Of a DNA stretch of 64,000 nt, positions 23,425-33,161 are shown one piece after another. Source of the stretch: Rugalucina vietnamica (lineage: Eukaryota > Mollusca > Bivalvia > Lucinida > Lucinidae); contig OZ024871.1 of assembly GCA_964017185.1 (NCBI GenBank), positions 25,272,488 to 25,336,487 of the forward strand, given 5' to 3'. A program made the translations under genes and the position numbers. Each line of letters begins with the position of its first letter. Position 1 is the first letter of the stretch. The notes beneath the pieces were generated by a model. It was not told the DNA's origin. It searched no databases and saw only the letters and a program-made list of their open reading frames with translations.

Positions 23425-24202
23425 TTCATAATAATTATTTTTCTGGGCGGAATAATTCATAAAATATTAATTAATTGATAAGAAATTGTCATATCAGTGA
23501 ATTGATAAACAATGTTTAGGAAAATATTAATAAATAGTCCATTTGGTTTCAGGAAAAAAGGCTCAATAGGGGGTTCATGAAATTGCCTAAATTTAGCTCC
23601 TCTGGAAATTGTTTGGAATTTGCTTTATTAGCATGTTGTTTTGCCAGATGGTTCCATGTATGTGTTTGAGAATTTTTCTTCTTCTCGTTGATGTTATGTT
23701 TATCGGTGTTTTGATTATTTATTTGGATTTTATTAGCTTTGCATTGTTCTGTCTGTTTTCATATTCAATTTGTTTTCCCTATATGGGGCCTCTATTTGCC
23801 TCCACAGCCAAAGGACCTGTCCACCATTAATTTTACTTACTTGAATTGGAAATATTTTGTTTTTGTTTTATTAGTTAGTGGATATCAGTTTTGTCATATC
23901 AGAGGTTGGAGAGAAGGATTTATTTGCTTAATTTTTCTAACAATAGGTGTTATTAATGATTTTTATTTTGCAACAGGTGTCTATTGAGTGTGACTGTACA
24001 AGCTGACCTACTTTCAGTTGAATAACTTGACCAAGGAAATTCCACTGGTAAAGTCCAGTTTTGAACGTTTGCCAGATGTTGAATATCTTGCTATATAATT
24101 ATTTAATATTTAGTTTTTCTTTGTTAAACCTACCGGTATTCGAAGTAGGTACCGTAGAGTATCAAAATCCACTGTGATGGAGATCAATGTTTACGAAGAA
24201 AG
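23425..24202. other. Intron sequence, no gene seen
   Basis: T-rich. Overlapping hydrophobic ORFs at 23609-23987 reflect base composition and are not called as genes. Confidence 0.35.
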
Positions 24203-24461
24203 TAATGTAGAGCTCAAACTTACCAAAGATGGGTCGGTGGTAAACACACGTCCGGTCAGTTGGTAGGTCTGGAGCAAAGAGGATCCCACGTGGTCCTTTC
24301 AGCACGAGCTAAGCGTGGAGGTCATACGGAGTCCCGAAAAGTTGGTAGCCTTGTCGTTGTTGTTGTATCCTTGTAGTTGTGGTTGTAGCCTTGTGGTTGT
24401 TGTGGTAGCCTCGGCTTCCTGCTGCCAGGGGTGAACCTGCTGTGGGGTTTGGAGTACGACA
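24203..24461 (-). repeat. 3' LTR
   Basis: Element-sense start TGTCGTACTCC, end about GCTCTACATTA. It matches the LTR at 36086-36344 throughout by eye. The inner half is rich in CAAC/ACAAC words. If a strict TG...CA end is required, the boundary moves to 24206. Confidence 0.93.
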
Positions 24462-24475
24462 CGCACCCCCTTTCA
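24462..24475 (-). promoter_or_regulatory. Candidate polypurine tract
   Basis: Element sense TGAAAGGGGGTGCG directly abuts the 3' LTR, as expected for the plus-strand primer of LTR retrotransposons. Confidence 0.7.
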
Positions 24476-25226
24476 CAAAAAAAGCAATCAAACTAGATCT
24501 TGATTTGTTCATTGAATGTTTTTTTTGTTTTTGTTTTTTTTTTGTTGTAGTTTTTTTATTCCTTTTTTATGTCCTAATGAATATTTACTTTAGCAAAAAG
24601 TCTGTAGTATGGAATTAGAAACAAGTCTATTATTTAGTTGCTATGACTAAGAATGAAAATGTTGTGTTTACTGAAATGTATGTTTACTGAATGTAACTGC
24701 AGTGAGCTGATTTAAACAGAAACTGAATGATTTCTACTTTTCACATATAATTTATATACACGCACAAACTTAATGAAGGTTTTACTTTAAACCTGAACTT
24801 TCTTTTATGACATATATATGATTCTTTCAATGTACAAAAGATGCTGTAAGCTTTCACTTTACTAAAGTTCCCTTACTTTATGTAGATCTATGCGTATGTA
24901 TGTACATGAATAATGGATCTGCATTACATAACCCATAAACCAAATTTGCCACCTGAAATGGATCTGAGGTCATTATTAGCAGCATCATGCTATCACTGGT
25001 TTGGTACTGCATTGGACATCGACCAGAATATGTAAATGGACAATTGGCCGATTATGGCTAAGAATTATCTTCATTCAAAATTAATAGCCCAAAATTGTAG
25101 AGGACAATTAGCCCACCTCAATTTGGGGACATTAAAATTTAACTACGAATTGCAAATTAGTCTGGGTATATTTGTAACACCCAAAAGACTAGACGAATAC
25201 CTTTAAGTTATGCATAGTTATTTAAG

Positions 25227-25577
25227 CTATGCAAATCTTAGTATAAGATTCGAAACCCCCCAGTAGAAAATGTGTCCAGTTTCAGGTAACAATATTGGCT
25301 TCAAACATATAACGAAATAAAATATACAAAGTTGCTCCCTGAAGCCTACATATAGCTTCTGCATGAAAAGATTGCCATCATAAGCATTATAGAAAGCATA
25401 CATACACAAAACTGAACTTACAAAAATAAATAAAATAATAAGCATAATAAATGTGTATAGCGGGCCAATCACAGTAAGCTCTGGAAGCCCTAATCTCAAT
25501 TTAGGATATAATTTGGGATATAATTTTGAATAAAGCAAACGAAAATATATGGCAACAAGCTTTTTAGGGATTACCAT
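25227..25577 (-). CDS. Small hydrophobic ORF in 3' part of the retrotransposon
   Basis: A 116-codon ORF lies downstream of TatD in element sense. It has a repeated SKLYPKLYPKL stretch and one clear candidate membrane segment (around TFIMLIILFIFVSSVL). I recognise no domain. The surrounding sequence is AT-rich, so it may be chance. It does not resemble a full envelope gene in size or in Cys pattern. Confidence 0.2.
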   Translation of the reverse strand: MVIPKKLVAIYFRLLYSKLYPKLYPKLRLGLPELTVIGPLYTFIMLIILFIFVSSVLCMYAFYNAYDGNLFMQKLYVGFREQLCIFYFVICLKPILLPETGHIFYWGVSNLILRFA

Positions 25578-26279
25578 AATGCATGTACTTTACAATCTCA
25601 AACTTTTCCAAGTTGCATGTACATGTATGATATTACAACAATCGATAATACATCTGTACTTATGTTATTTTCTGTTTATATAAGATGATGGATATGTTTC
25701 TTGTAATCTGCTCTTTCTTCAGAATATTAATGTATTTGAGTATGTACATCTTCGTAACAAAGAATGATTAATTATACTAGACTATACTAATTATTAGTAG
25801 TTTAGTACACACATAGTTTTGGTAATACCTAAAAAGTGGAATGTGAACTGGTAACGACTGTGAACAAGTAACGACTAGCATCTATAGTGCATCTAGACTA
25901 AAGTGCAAGACTTACGGAAAGATGAATCTCCAAATCTGAAAAATAGAAAGATGAAGATTAGTATTGCCAGGCAAAGTTAATGACAAAATTACTACAAAAT
26001 AGGTCCCCAAAGATGGCAACTCAAAGAGCTAAGCATCAAATGGGGAAAACGTTTATATAGACTTATAAATAGGCATTTTGAGCACTCTTACATGACAGCA
26101 AAATAATTAGGTTCAACATTTTTGAAACTAAATTATGTCAAAAATTAGAATACTAATTTTGATCAAAGCATATTTTTCCTAAATTTATCTTACTTCCAAT
26201 CATGACTACTCTGGATTGCCAACCTTGCATGTTTCTAGGATAATGACTGGTAAATGTGGGGAATCATGTATTGTGGGAG

Positions 26280-27686
26280 TTACCAGGGCAAGTTATACAA
26301 CCTGGCTGCGTTTTTGTTGCAAACTCCCACTAGTTCAGTCATGGTCATGTCCAATGACTGAGATGTCTGCTCAGCAACCTTACATACAGACCAGGGAAAA
26401 TCTGCCAAATAATCTGAGTCAGTCTCCAGTAACAATCGTTTCCGATTACCCAATGTGCTGAGAGCTTGCATGGTTGAGGGTGAATCGACCGTAACAGGGG
26501 ATATGCTAAAATAGCAATTGGGGAGATCAGTGGACCAGTCCTTATATTCTTTCTCTCCCCCAACAAAACAATGGCGGTGAATTGGATGGTTTTTCATGCC
26601 CAATTCCTTGATAAGTTTAAGCACGTCACTAGCCGCCTTACCAGAACCATTATCCCGAACATGCAAAACAACCACCTTATTTTCCCGTTTAGCAAGCTGG
26701 AGGCAAAGGCGTAGGAATCGCTTTTGTGCATCTATCTTTTGGGTTTTGCAGGCTGATTTACTACCCGAGAAACAATATCTATGCCTACATGTTGTTGTCA
26801 AGTCAAGGCCAATTTCGCCGATTCCTACAGCCTCTGGGTACCTGCGCAACATATCCTCCAGTCTACTATAAAAAGAGTAAACCTCAGCCCCAGTGACAAG
26901 GTGAGGGTGGACACCAAGAGTGAACCTAAGCCTAGGGTCCACCCTAACCCTATGACCGAGTAAATGCCATCGAGATGGAAAAACGTAATTTGCAATGGCA
27001 AATGGTAATCTTATCTGTAGGGAATTAGAGCGTTCCAGATCCGACAGTGATAGGCATTTATTGACCGAAAGCTTATCCAAATGGAAATGGGTATCAATTA
27101 TACCCCTTTTCAGGGTTGGATAACCATCTGGCAAACTGGAGCCATCAGCCAAACAATACCTAGTGTAAAATTTAAGCCGAGTCACTGCCTGGTGATTAAT
27201 CCCAGAGATGAGTTGTGTCATTAGCTCCGGATGGGTCAAGGCAATAAGTCGTTTAGGGGGCACGGACATATACACTGAAGGTGATACAGGCTCCAGTCCA
27301 GCTCTCGAATCAAATTCTCTGAGATAGAACAATTCATTTTCAGAGAATCGCAGACGACAAGGAAAGAGTTCACTCACTGCCGCACAACCTAGCAGCTCAA
27401 TGGGAGAGCCAAGGCCTAGCTCCTGACTTAAGAACAAAAATAAGCCATTCATAAGTAGGAACCAGGCCCTTATCATAGCTTCCCCATTAAACAGCTGGTG
27501 CGTCCCATAAATATTATGAAGATCTTTCATCGTCCCTGCTGACATATGGCAATCTATGCATGCAGAAGCAGGGCTCAAATACCAGGGTAAGTGAGCCCTC
27601 CTCATATGCCTATACAGGTGGGTGTCGACCTCCCCACAGACTTGGCAGTTATCTTGGAAGCGGGCTTTTTTAGACTGTGGAGGCAT
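26280..27686 (-). CDS. Zinc-finger TatD-family hydrolase encoded by the retrotransposon
   Basis: A 468-residue protein, starting at the ATG at 27686 because a splice acceptor (AG at 27693-27692) lies 5 nt upstream; an ATG 12 codons earlier falls inside the pyrimidine tract. Residues about 14-63 have two CxxC...H motifs resembling zinc fingers (NCQVCGEV...HMRRAH; CIDCHM...HNIYGTH). About 115 unassigned residues follow. The C-terminal part is TatD-like with all expected metal ligands: DTHFH (H200, H202), LGVHPH, GEIGLD (E291), VVLHVRD (H342), HRHCF (H372), LLETDSD (D423) and a closing NAARLYNL. Known TatD proteins are metal-dependent 3'-5' nucleases. The role in the element is unknown; DNA processing at integration, cDNA trimming or defence evasion are guesses. 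Confidence 0.85.
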   Translation of the reverse strand: MPPQSKKARFQDNCQVCGEVDTHLYRHMRRAHLPWYLSPASACIDCHMSAGTMKDLHNIYGTHQLFNGEAMIRAWFLLMNGLFLFLSQELGLGSPIELLGCAAVSELFPCRLRFSENELFYLREFDSRAGLEPVSPSVYMSVPPKRLIALTHPELMTQLISGINHQAVTRLKFYTRYCLADGSSLPDGYPTLKRGIIDTHFHLDKLSVNKCLSLSDLERSNSLQIRLPFAIANYVFPSRWHLLGHRVRVDPRLRFTLGVHPHLVTGAEVYSFYSRLEDMLRRYPEAVGIGEIGLDLTTTCRHRYCFSGSKSACKTQKIDAQKRFLRLCLQLAKRENKVVVLHVRDNGSGKAASDVLKLIKELGMKNHPIHRHCFVGGEKEYKDWSTDLPNCYFSISPVTVDSPSTMQALSTLGNRKRLLLETDSDYLADFPWSVCKVAEQTSQSLDMTMTELVGVCNKNAARLYNLPW

Positions 27687-27722
27687 GGTTCCTATAAAAA
27701 CAAACAAAAATAAAAGCTGCAT
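27687..27722 (-). promoter_or_regulatory. Candidate 3' splice site for the TatD subgenomic mRNA
   Basis: In element sense, a pyrimidine-rich run (CTTTTATTTTTGTTTGTTT) ends TTATAG, followed by GAACC and the ATG. With the LTR donor at 36106 this would give a spliced RNA lacking gag and pol. Confidence 0.6.
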
Positions 27723-27774
27723 TTAGTGATTGCCCTAATAATAATTTTGTCATTCCACCTGTATGTGGCATTTA

Positions 27775-27840
27775 CAATGTTTTTACATTTTTCTTAGATT
27801 CATGGGGATTTGTAAGCTTCTGCAATCCATGAATCTATGA
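27775..27840. repeat. Hairpin upstream of the TatD acceptor
   Basis: TAGATTCATGG and CCATGAATCTA form an 11-bp inverted pair around a loop of about 20 nt. Confidence 0.6.
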
Positions 27841-27949
27841 ATATTTTTTACATATGGAATGGTTATGTGACCCGAATCAATGACGGCTGTAGCATGCTTA
27901 TAGCATAACACAACTCATCACCAAACCGGGACTGACCTATACACATGAT

Positions 27950-29000
27950 GCAAATTAATCATGACATGCCGCCTGAATCTGCAGTAGTCATAAAACTTCA
28001 AAGAGCTAGCATGAACCAATGCAGAAACAGACGTTTAGATAAAATGTCATTGCTCCTGAGCAACTTATATATTGCTCCTGAGCAATAACACTGAGTGGAG
28101 ATTTGGGATGCTGACCAATTCTGCAAATGATTACACAACTCAAAGAGCTAATTTGAATCACTACCAGAATGATCAACACCCAGTATGTCACAGACGTCGA
28201 TGGCGTCAGCATTGGCGATGACTATAAACCTCAAATGGGTAAGGACGAGTCATCGCAAATACAGACTCTGAATGTAAAAGGAATTATTTAATGTTGGCCA
28301 ATCTCACCATGTTCATACAGCTCAAAGTGCTAATTTGAATCAAGATGAAATTGAGCAACATGGGGCAAGATGAATTTAATGGAATGACTATATCAATTCA
28401 TAAAATGACATGATGCTGGACAATCCTGCGATTATACAACTCAAAGAGCTAATCTGAATCGTTACAGAACTGCTCAGCAAACATGGCAAAGGGCACCATA
28501 AAAATGGAGATAATAACGTCATTATGTCAAGACGATGTCATGTTGAAAATAATGACGTCAGTGTGTAAAAATGACGTAATGTTGAAGATGATGTCAGTAT
28601 GTAAAATGATGTAATACTAGCCAATTTTGCAACGGGCGCACAACTCAAGGAGCTAATTTGATCCATTACAAAATTGAATAGCAAGGTCCAGATGAAAACG
28701 GCGTAATGACGTCAGTATACAAAAAAATGATGTAATGCTGGCCAATTTCATAATGGGTGCACAACTCAAGGAGCTTATTAAACCCACTACAAAAGTGAAC
28801 AGCAAAGCTAATATGAAAAAGATAATGAAGTCAGTACGTAAAAGAAAAATGACGTGATGCTGGCCAATCTCGTGACGGTTTTAAAACTCAAAGAGCTAAT
28901 ACGAACCATCATAAAACTGGGCAACATAATATGGAATGAAAAAAAACATGACGGCGGCAACCGAAACGTTCCTACAACTCAAAGAGCTAGCACGGATTGC
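27950..29000 (-). repeat. Divergent tandem array between pol and TatD
   Basis: A block like ACAACTCAAAGAGCTAATTTGAATC recurs about eight times (near 28000, 28138, 28319, 28438, 28640, 28759, 28884, 28975) at 90-200-bp spacing. Each is followed by variants of CACTACAGAACTG. ATGACGTCA-like words lie between units. Two copies of the palindrome TTGCTCCTGAGCAA sit at 28050-28087. No ORF is present. Confidence 0.75.
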
Positions 29001-29042
29001 TTCACTTGCGGACGTCAAATTTATTAATAAAACATACCCCTT

Positions 29043-32000
29043 TTAATCTCTGTAACGGGCTGGTACCTGGATTTTCCGGCCCGCCCTTGTAGTCCGTGGT
29101 TCTGTTAGGGGAAAGGGGTCGAAGTTCCCCTGAGAGTCCATGTCTGAGTCGCCTGCCAAGGTTTGCGAGGAACTATTGGTGCCACTTAAAAACAGATTCT
29201 CAGGAGGGTCAAATGGTTGAGGATCTTCCTCAAACATGTTTGGCAGAGTAATGTCAGGATCATTTCCCCACATGTATGGGAGTGTTTGATCAGGATCAAA
29301 CAACCCACCATCAGGGAAATCATCCTGACTATGTTCTTCAAGCTCAGTTTCTGGACCCATCTCCTCCTCCATGGGCAAGGTGTTGAGCAATAAATGCCTC
29401 TTCCTTTGCAACCATAGGGGAAATGATGAGTCGTTACAAGGTTTTAACCGGTCATGGTGGACAAATTGCACTTTGCGTCTTGTCTGAATTTCATAGATAG
29501 GGGCACGAGCTCTGGTTATTAAACATGGCCCAGTCCATGGGGGTCGCACCTTGGAACTGATACCTATTCGGGTGGACGAGTCTCTCAAATAGACAACATC
29601 ACCTACATTATAGGACTTTTCAAATACCCTAAGGTCGTAGTCTCTTTTCTGGCGCAGCTGAGTTTCACCGATTTTCTCTCTGGCCAATTTGTGAACACTG
29701 GAGAGACTACTGGTCAGGTTTGCGACCCAAGTTGGTGGGTCTTGGGGAGTGGCTCTAGGTGTGCCTAAGATCAGATCTATGGGTTGGATCACTTCTCTCC
29801 CCAGCATGAGCATGTTGGCCGAAAACCCTGTAGAGCGGTTTTTCATTGAATGAAGGGCCATGGCAATAAGTGGCAGATGCTCATCCCAATCTTTTAAACC
29901 TTTGGAAACATATGACCGAATCATTTGCAGAATAACACGGTTGAACACTTCAACCTGACCATTACTGGACGGGTGATATGGCGTTGTCCTGGTTTTGGTA
30001 ATTTCAAGGAGTTTACAAAAGGACTGGAATAAATCACTTTCAAAGTTTCTACCTTGATCTGTGTGTATCTCTAAGGGACAGCCAAAAGTTACCACAAAAT
30101 GTTTTAAAAAGGCTGATGCTGTTAATTCTGCATTCTGGGCTGGCAAAGCTGCAAGCTCAACCCATTTTGTGAATTGGTCCACCATGACCAAAACATATGC
30201 CGAGCCTGATTTACTCCTTGGGTTAATTGGGCCGAGGATATCCAGATGGACACGTTCCATCGGATATCCAGCATGATACAGTTCTTGAGCACTTTTTGCA
30301 GTACGATTGCTCTTTTTGTTCTGGTTACAGTTAGCACAACTTTTTACATATATGTCGCTATCCCTGGACATACCATGCCAATAGAACCTCTGTTTCAACC
30401 TGTCTAAGGTTTTTGTCTGGCCCAAATGACCTGATCCTTTAGAATCATGACAGAAGTATAATACTCTCTGTCTAAGTTCTTTAGGGACAACTAAACAGTC
30501 AGAGCGATCGAGACGGTTTGCCCAGGAATAGTACAAAACACCATTCTTCAACTTAAGCTGGTCTTTGGTCAGCCACAGGGCTCTTGTTTCGGGACCACAA
30601 AGTTGCAGCTCACGTGTAGACGGTTCATACAAGTGCTCAAGCCAATTAACCACTATACCAATATCTTGGTCTTCAATTTGAGCCCTCCTGAGTTCTAGAG
30701 ATGAAAGACTCTCCATCCAATTGGAAACAGTCTGGGACTCGGGCAAGGTCTGATCAGATACTAAAGCCTCAATGCTATGGATCGCGAGAGGAACGACATC
30801 ATCCACGTCGTCGTTGAACCGAGCCCACTGCTTATGTGCCCGCGTACAGTAATGGCACCCACCACATGGTAGGTCCCTCAAATCTTGGCCTGCTCTATAA
30901 CAGTCGCATTCACTTAAGGGGTCTCTTATGCGACTTAATGCATCAGCATTGAGATGTTCTGCGCCTTTCCTATGTAGTAATTTGAAGTTGTATTGCGACA
31001 GTTCCTCAAGGAACCGTGCTAACTGGCCCTCAAGATGTTTGAATCGGGTAAGCCAAACCAGGGAGTTGTGGTCAGAACGAATGATGAAAAACCGTCCCAG
31101 CAATAGATGCCGAAACTGGCGGCAGAACTTTACCACGGCCAACAATTCCTTGCGCGTAGTGCAGTAATTTCTATGCTGTTTAAGTAAAACATGACTGGCA
31201 AAGCAGATGGGCTTTTCCACTCCGTCTTGAATTTGATACAAGGCCCCCCCAATTTGATGATCACTGGCGTCAGTATCTAAGATGAATAACCCGTCAGGTG
31301 ACGGATGTGATAGCATGGGGGCTGATATAGCCATCTCTTTCAATTTGTCAAAAGCAGATTGATGCTTGCTCTTCCAGCTAAAAGTATCGGAGTGGACCAA
31401 TTTATATAGGTCAGCCGAGACCTGCGCGAAATTTCGAATGTGATTCCTATGGTAATTCATGAAACCGAGAAAGGAAAGGAGCTCTTTGGCATTTCTTGGG
31501 ATAGGCCATTGCTTGACAGCTTCAAGTTTATCTGGAGAGATCGAAACGCCGTCTCCACTAACTAATTTGCCCAAAAATTCTACTTGATGCCTGAAAAATT
31601 TACATTTCTTGGCTTTGATCTTTAGATTGTGTTGGCGAAAACGTGTAAATACCTTACGTAGGGCCTGCAATGAACCTTCAAAATCGGTTCCCAGAACTAT
31701 AATGTCATCGAGGTAGACAATTACCTCTTCCCAATTCAAACCACGTAACACTAATTGCATAGCTCTTTGAAATGTAGCTCCAGCTGTACAGAGACCCATA
31801 GGAAGACGGTTCCACTGGTAGCTACCGAATCGCGTGTTGAATGATGTCTTTGGACGACTGTTTATTTCCAGCGGAATTTGGTAATAACCACTGCATAAGT
31901 CCAATGTGCAAAACATGCTCTTGCCATGGAGTGAGTCCAGACAGTCTTCAATTAAAGGGAGGCTAAAATTGTCCTTGTAAGTTTTCGCGTTCAAGGCGCG

Positions 32001-33155
32001 GTAGTCTATGCAATACCTAAGTTCACCAGTTTTCTTTCTTACTAGGACCGGAGCTGCAGACCATTCTGACACAGAAGGTTCTATGACACCCTGTTTTAAA
32101 AGTTTTTCAATATATTCCTGCTCCTGCTTTTGGAACTGGAGTGGAGTTCTCCGGAATTTATCAGCCACAGGGATTTCGTCATGAGTTTGAATTTTGTGCT
32201 CCACTCCAGAGTTCAAACAACCGAGATCAAAATCATCTTTTGCAAAAACATCCGAAAATTCTGAAAGCAAATTTTTGAATTTCAATTTCTGGTCTTCAGA
32301 AAGGTTTGAAATATTATCTGAAAACATTTGTCTCAGGTGAGCAGGTAGGTCCTCTGTGTCATTTTGCTCTGAAGCTGCTGGAGGTTGTGTGTCAGCCTGG
32401 AAAACATTTAAATTCTCTGAAGCTTCCTGACTAGGTATTGCTAGAGCAGATTCTGCGTGACCTATTTTCATACCTTTTTTGAAGGTAACAAAGTGGTTAG
32501 AATCATTTACAATTTTGAGGGTTATCTGATTACCCTCTCCATATATTCTTGATGCTTGTGTGTGTTTCGTTGGACAGCCTTCAACAATGTACGGACCCTT
32601 AATTGGATTGTCTAGGGAAGCCTTGATAAATCCTACTGTATTTGGCTGAACAACTGTACGTCTGACAACAGTTACCTTTGAAAATTGCTGCTCTACAGGC
32701 ATAGTAACACTGACCGGGATGATGTCTTGGTCTATTTTTAGAATTTCATTACCAAGGTCAAGGACACTTGCAGTAGCAACCATAAAATCTAAACCAAGAA
32801 GGCAAGTGTCTTTCACTGGGGCGACACAGACAGTGTGCAGGAAAGTTTGCATTCCAACAGTTATAGGCACGTTATGTACTATGCGACCATGCACAGGGTC
32901 AGAGCCTATCCCTTTTAGAACACAAGTTGGCCCCAGATCTGCTGGATTCTGAACTGTTTTTAACACATCATCCCTCACCAGGGTAACCATGGCTGCGGTA
33001 TCTAGGACAGCTTTCGTAGATTGACCTTGAATCATGATTTGAACAGAAGCAGTTAAATTTCTTTGACTAGGTAAGGACACCTCTAGTACCTCACTTTGGC
33101 GACTCAGATCAGGTCGGACTAAGCATTCGTCGCTGGCATGCTCAGTCCGCTCCCA
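29043..33155 (-). CDS. pol: Gypsy-type Pol (protease-RT-RNase H-integrase), -1 frame to gag
   Basis: The start given is the first codon after a -1 slip at the heptamer; the frame is open back to 33176. An unfused ORF would begin at a GTG at 33080; residue numbers below count from there (1345 residues). Retropepsin: active-site motif AVLDTAAM (D27; DTAA rather than the usual D-S/T-G-A). RT about 330-515, with LDLCSGYYQIPL (D394) and YLDD (456-459). RNase H about 598-715 (D602, E645, D670). Integrase zinc finger H878, H885, C915, C918; core D947, D1008, E1044 (D,D35E). GPY/F-like PPWTGPCLI at 1180, and an acidic tail. It copies element RNA and inserts the cDNA. The reading frame is intact, so function is plausible. 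Confidence 0.96.
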   Translation of the reverse strand, partial: WERTEHASDECLVRPDLSRQSEVLEVSLPSQRNLTASVQIMIQGQSTKAVLDTAAMVTLVRDDVLKTVQNPADLGPTCVLKGIGSDPVHGRIVHNVPITVGMQTFLHTVCVAPVKDTCLLGLDFMVATASVLDLGNEILKIDQDIIPVSVTMPVEQQFSKVTVVRRTVVQPNTVGFIKASLDNPIKGPYIVEGCPTKHTQASRIYGEGNQITLKIVNDSNHFVTFKKGMKIGHAESALAIPSQEASENLNVFQADTQPPAASEQNDTEDLPAHLRQMFSDNISNLSEDQKLKFKNLLSEFSDVFAKDDFDLGCLNSGVEHKIQTHDEIPVADKFRRTPLQFQKQEQEYIEKLLKQGVIEPSVSEWSAAPVLVRKKTGELRYCIDYRALNAKTYKDNFSLPLIEDCLDSLHGKSMFCTLDLCSGYYQIPLEINSRPKTSFNTRFGSYQWNRLPMGLCTAGATFQRAMQLVLRGLNWEEVIVYLDDIIVLGTDFEGSLQALRKVFTRFRQHNLKIKAKKCKFFRHQVEFLGKLVSGDGVSISPDKLEAVKQWPIPRNAKELLSFLGFMNYHRNHIRNFAQVSADLYKLVHSDTFSWKSKHQSAFDKLKEMAISAPMLSHPSPDGLFILDTDASDHQIGGALYQIQDGVEKPICFASHVLLKQHRNYCTTRKELLAVVKFCRQFRHLLLGRFFIIRSDHNSLVWLTRFKHLEGQLARFLEELSQYNFKLLHRKGAEHLNADALSRIRDPLSECDCYRAGQDLRDLPCGGCHYCTRAHKQWARFNDDVDDVVPLAIHSIEALVSDQTLPESQTVSNWMESLSSLELRRAQIEDQDIGIVVNWLEHLYEPSTRELQLCGPETRALWLTKDQLKLKNGVLYYSWANRLDRSDCLVVPKELRQRVLYFCHDSKGSGHLGQTKTLDRLKQRFYWHGMSRDSDIYVKSCANCNQNKKSNRTAKSAQELYHAGYPMERVHLDILGPINPRSKSGSAYVLVMVDQFTKWVELAALPAQNAELTASAFLKHFVVTFGCPLEIHTDQGRNFESDLFQSFCKLLEITKTRTTPYHPSSNGQVEVFNRVILQMIRSYVSKGLKDWDEHLPLIAMALHSMKNRSTGFSANMLMLGREVIQPIDLILGTPRATPQDPPTWVANLTSSLSSVHKLAREKIGETQLRQKRDYDLRVFEKSYNVGDVVYLRDSSTRIGISSKVRPPWTGPCLITRARAPIYEIQTRRKVQFVHHDRLKPCNDSSFPLWLQRKRHLLLNTLPMEEEMGPETELEEHSQDDFPDGGLFDPDQTLPYMWGNDPDITLPNMFEEDPQPFDPPENLFLSGTNSSSQTLAGDSDMDSQGNFDPFPLTEPRTTRAGRKIQVPARYRD

Positions 33156-33161
33156 TTTAAA
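33115..33161 (-). promoter_or_regulatory. -1 programmed frameshift signal at gag/pol overlap
   Basis: The heptamer T TTA AAT (33161-33155) is in phase with gag. After a 5-nt spacer comes a 12-bp stem with one G-T pair (33149-33138 with 33126-33115) and an 11-nt loop. The gag stop TAG (33121-33119) is inside the 3' arm. The pol frame is the -1 frame and is open from 33176. Confidence 0.8.

Noticed and set aside
23609..23987. Overlapping hydrophobic ORFs as membrane proteins
   Set aside because: T-rich base composition gives Phe/Leu/Ile-rich shadows; no other support.
25227..25577. Envelope gene of the retrotransposon
   Set aside because: Too short; no signal peptide, furin-like site or Cys pattern.
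29043..33080. Independent initiation of pol at the GTG at 33080
   Set aside because: The frame is open upstream to 33176 and a strong -1 frameshift signal explains the layout better.
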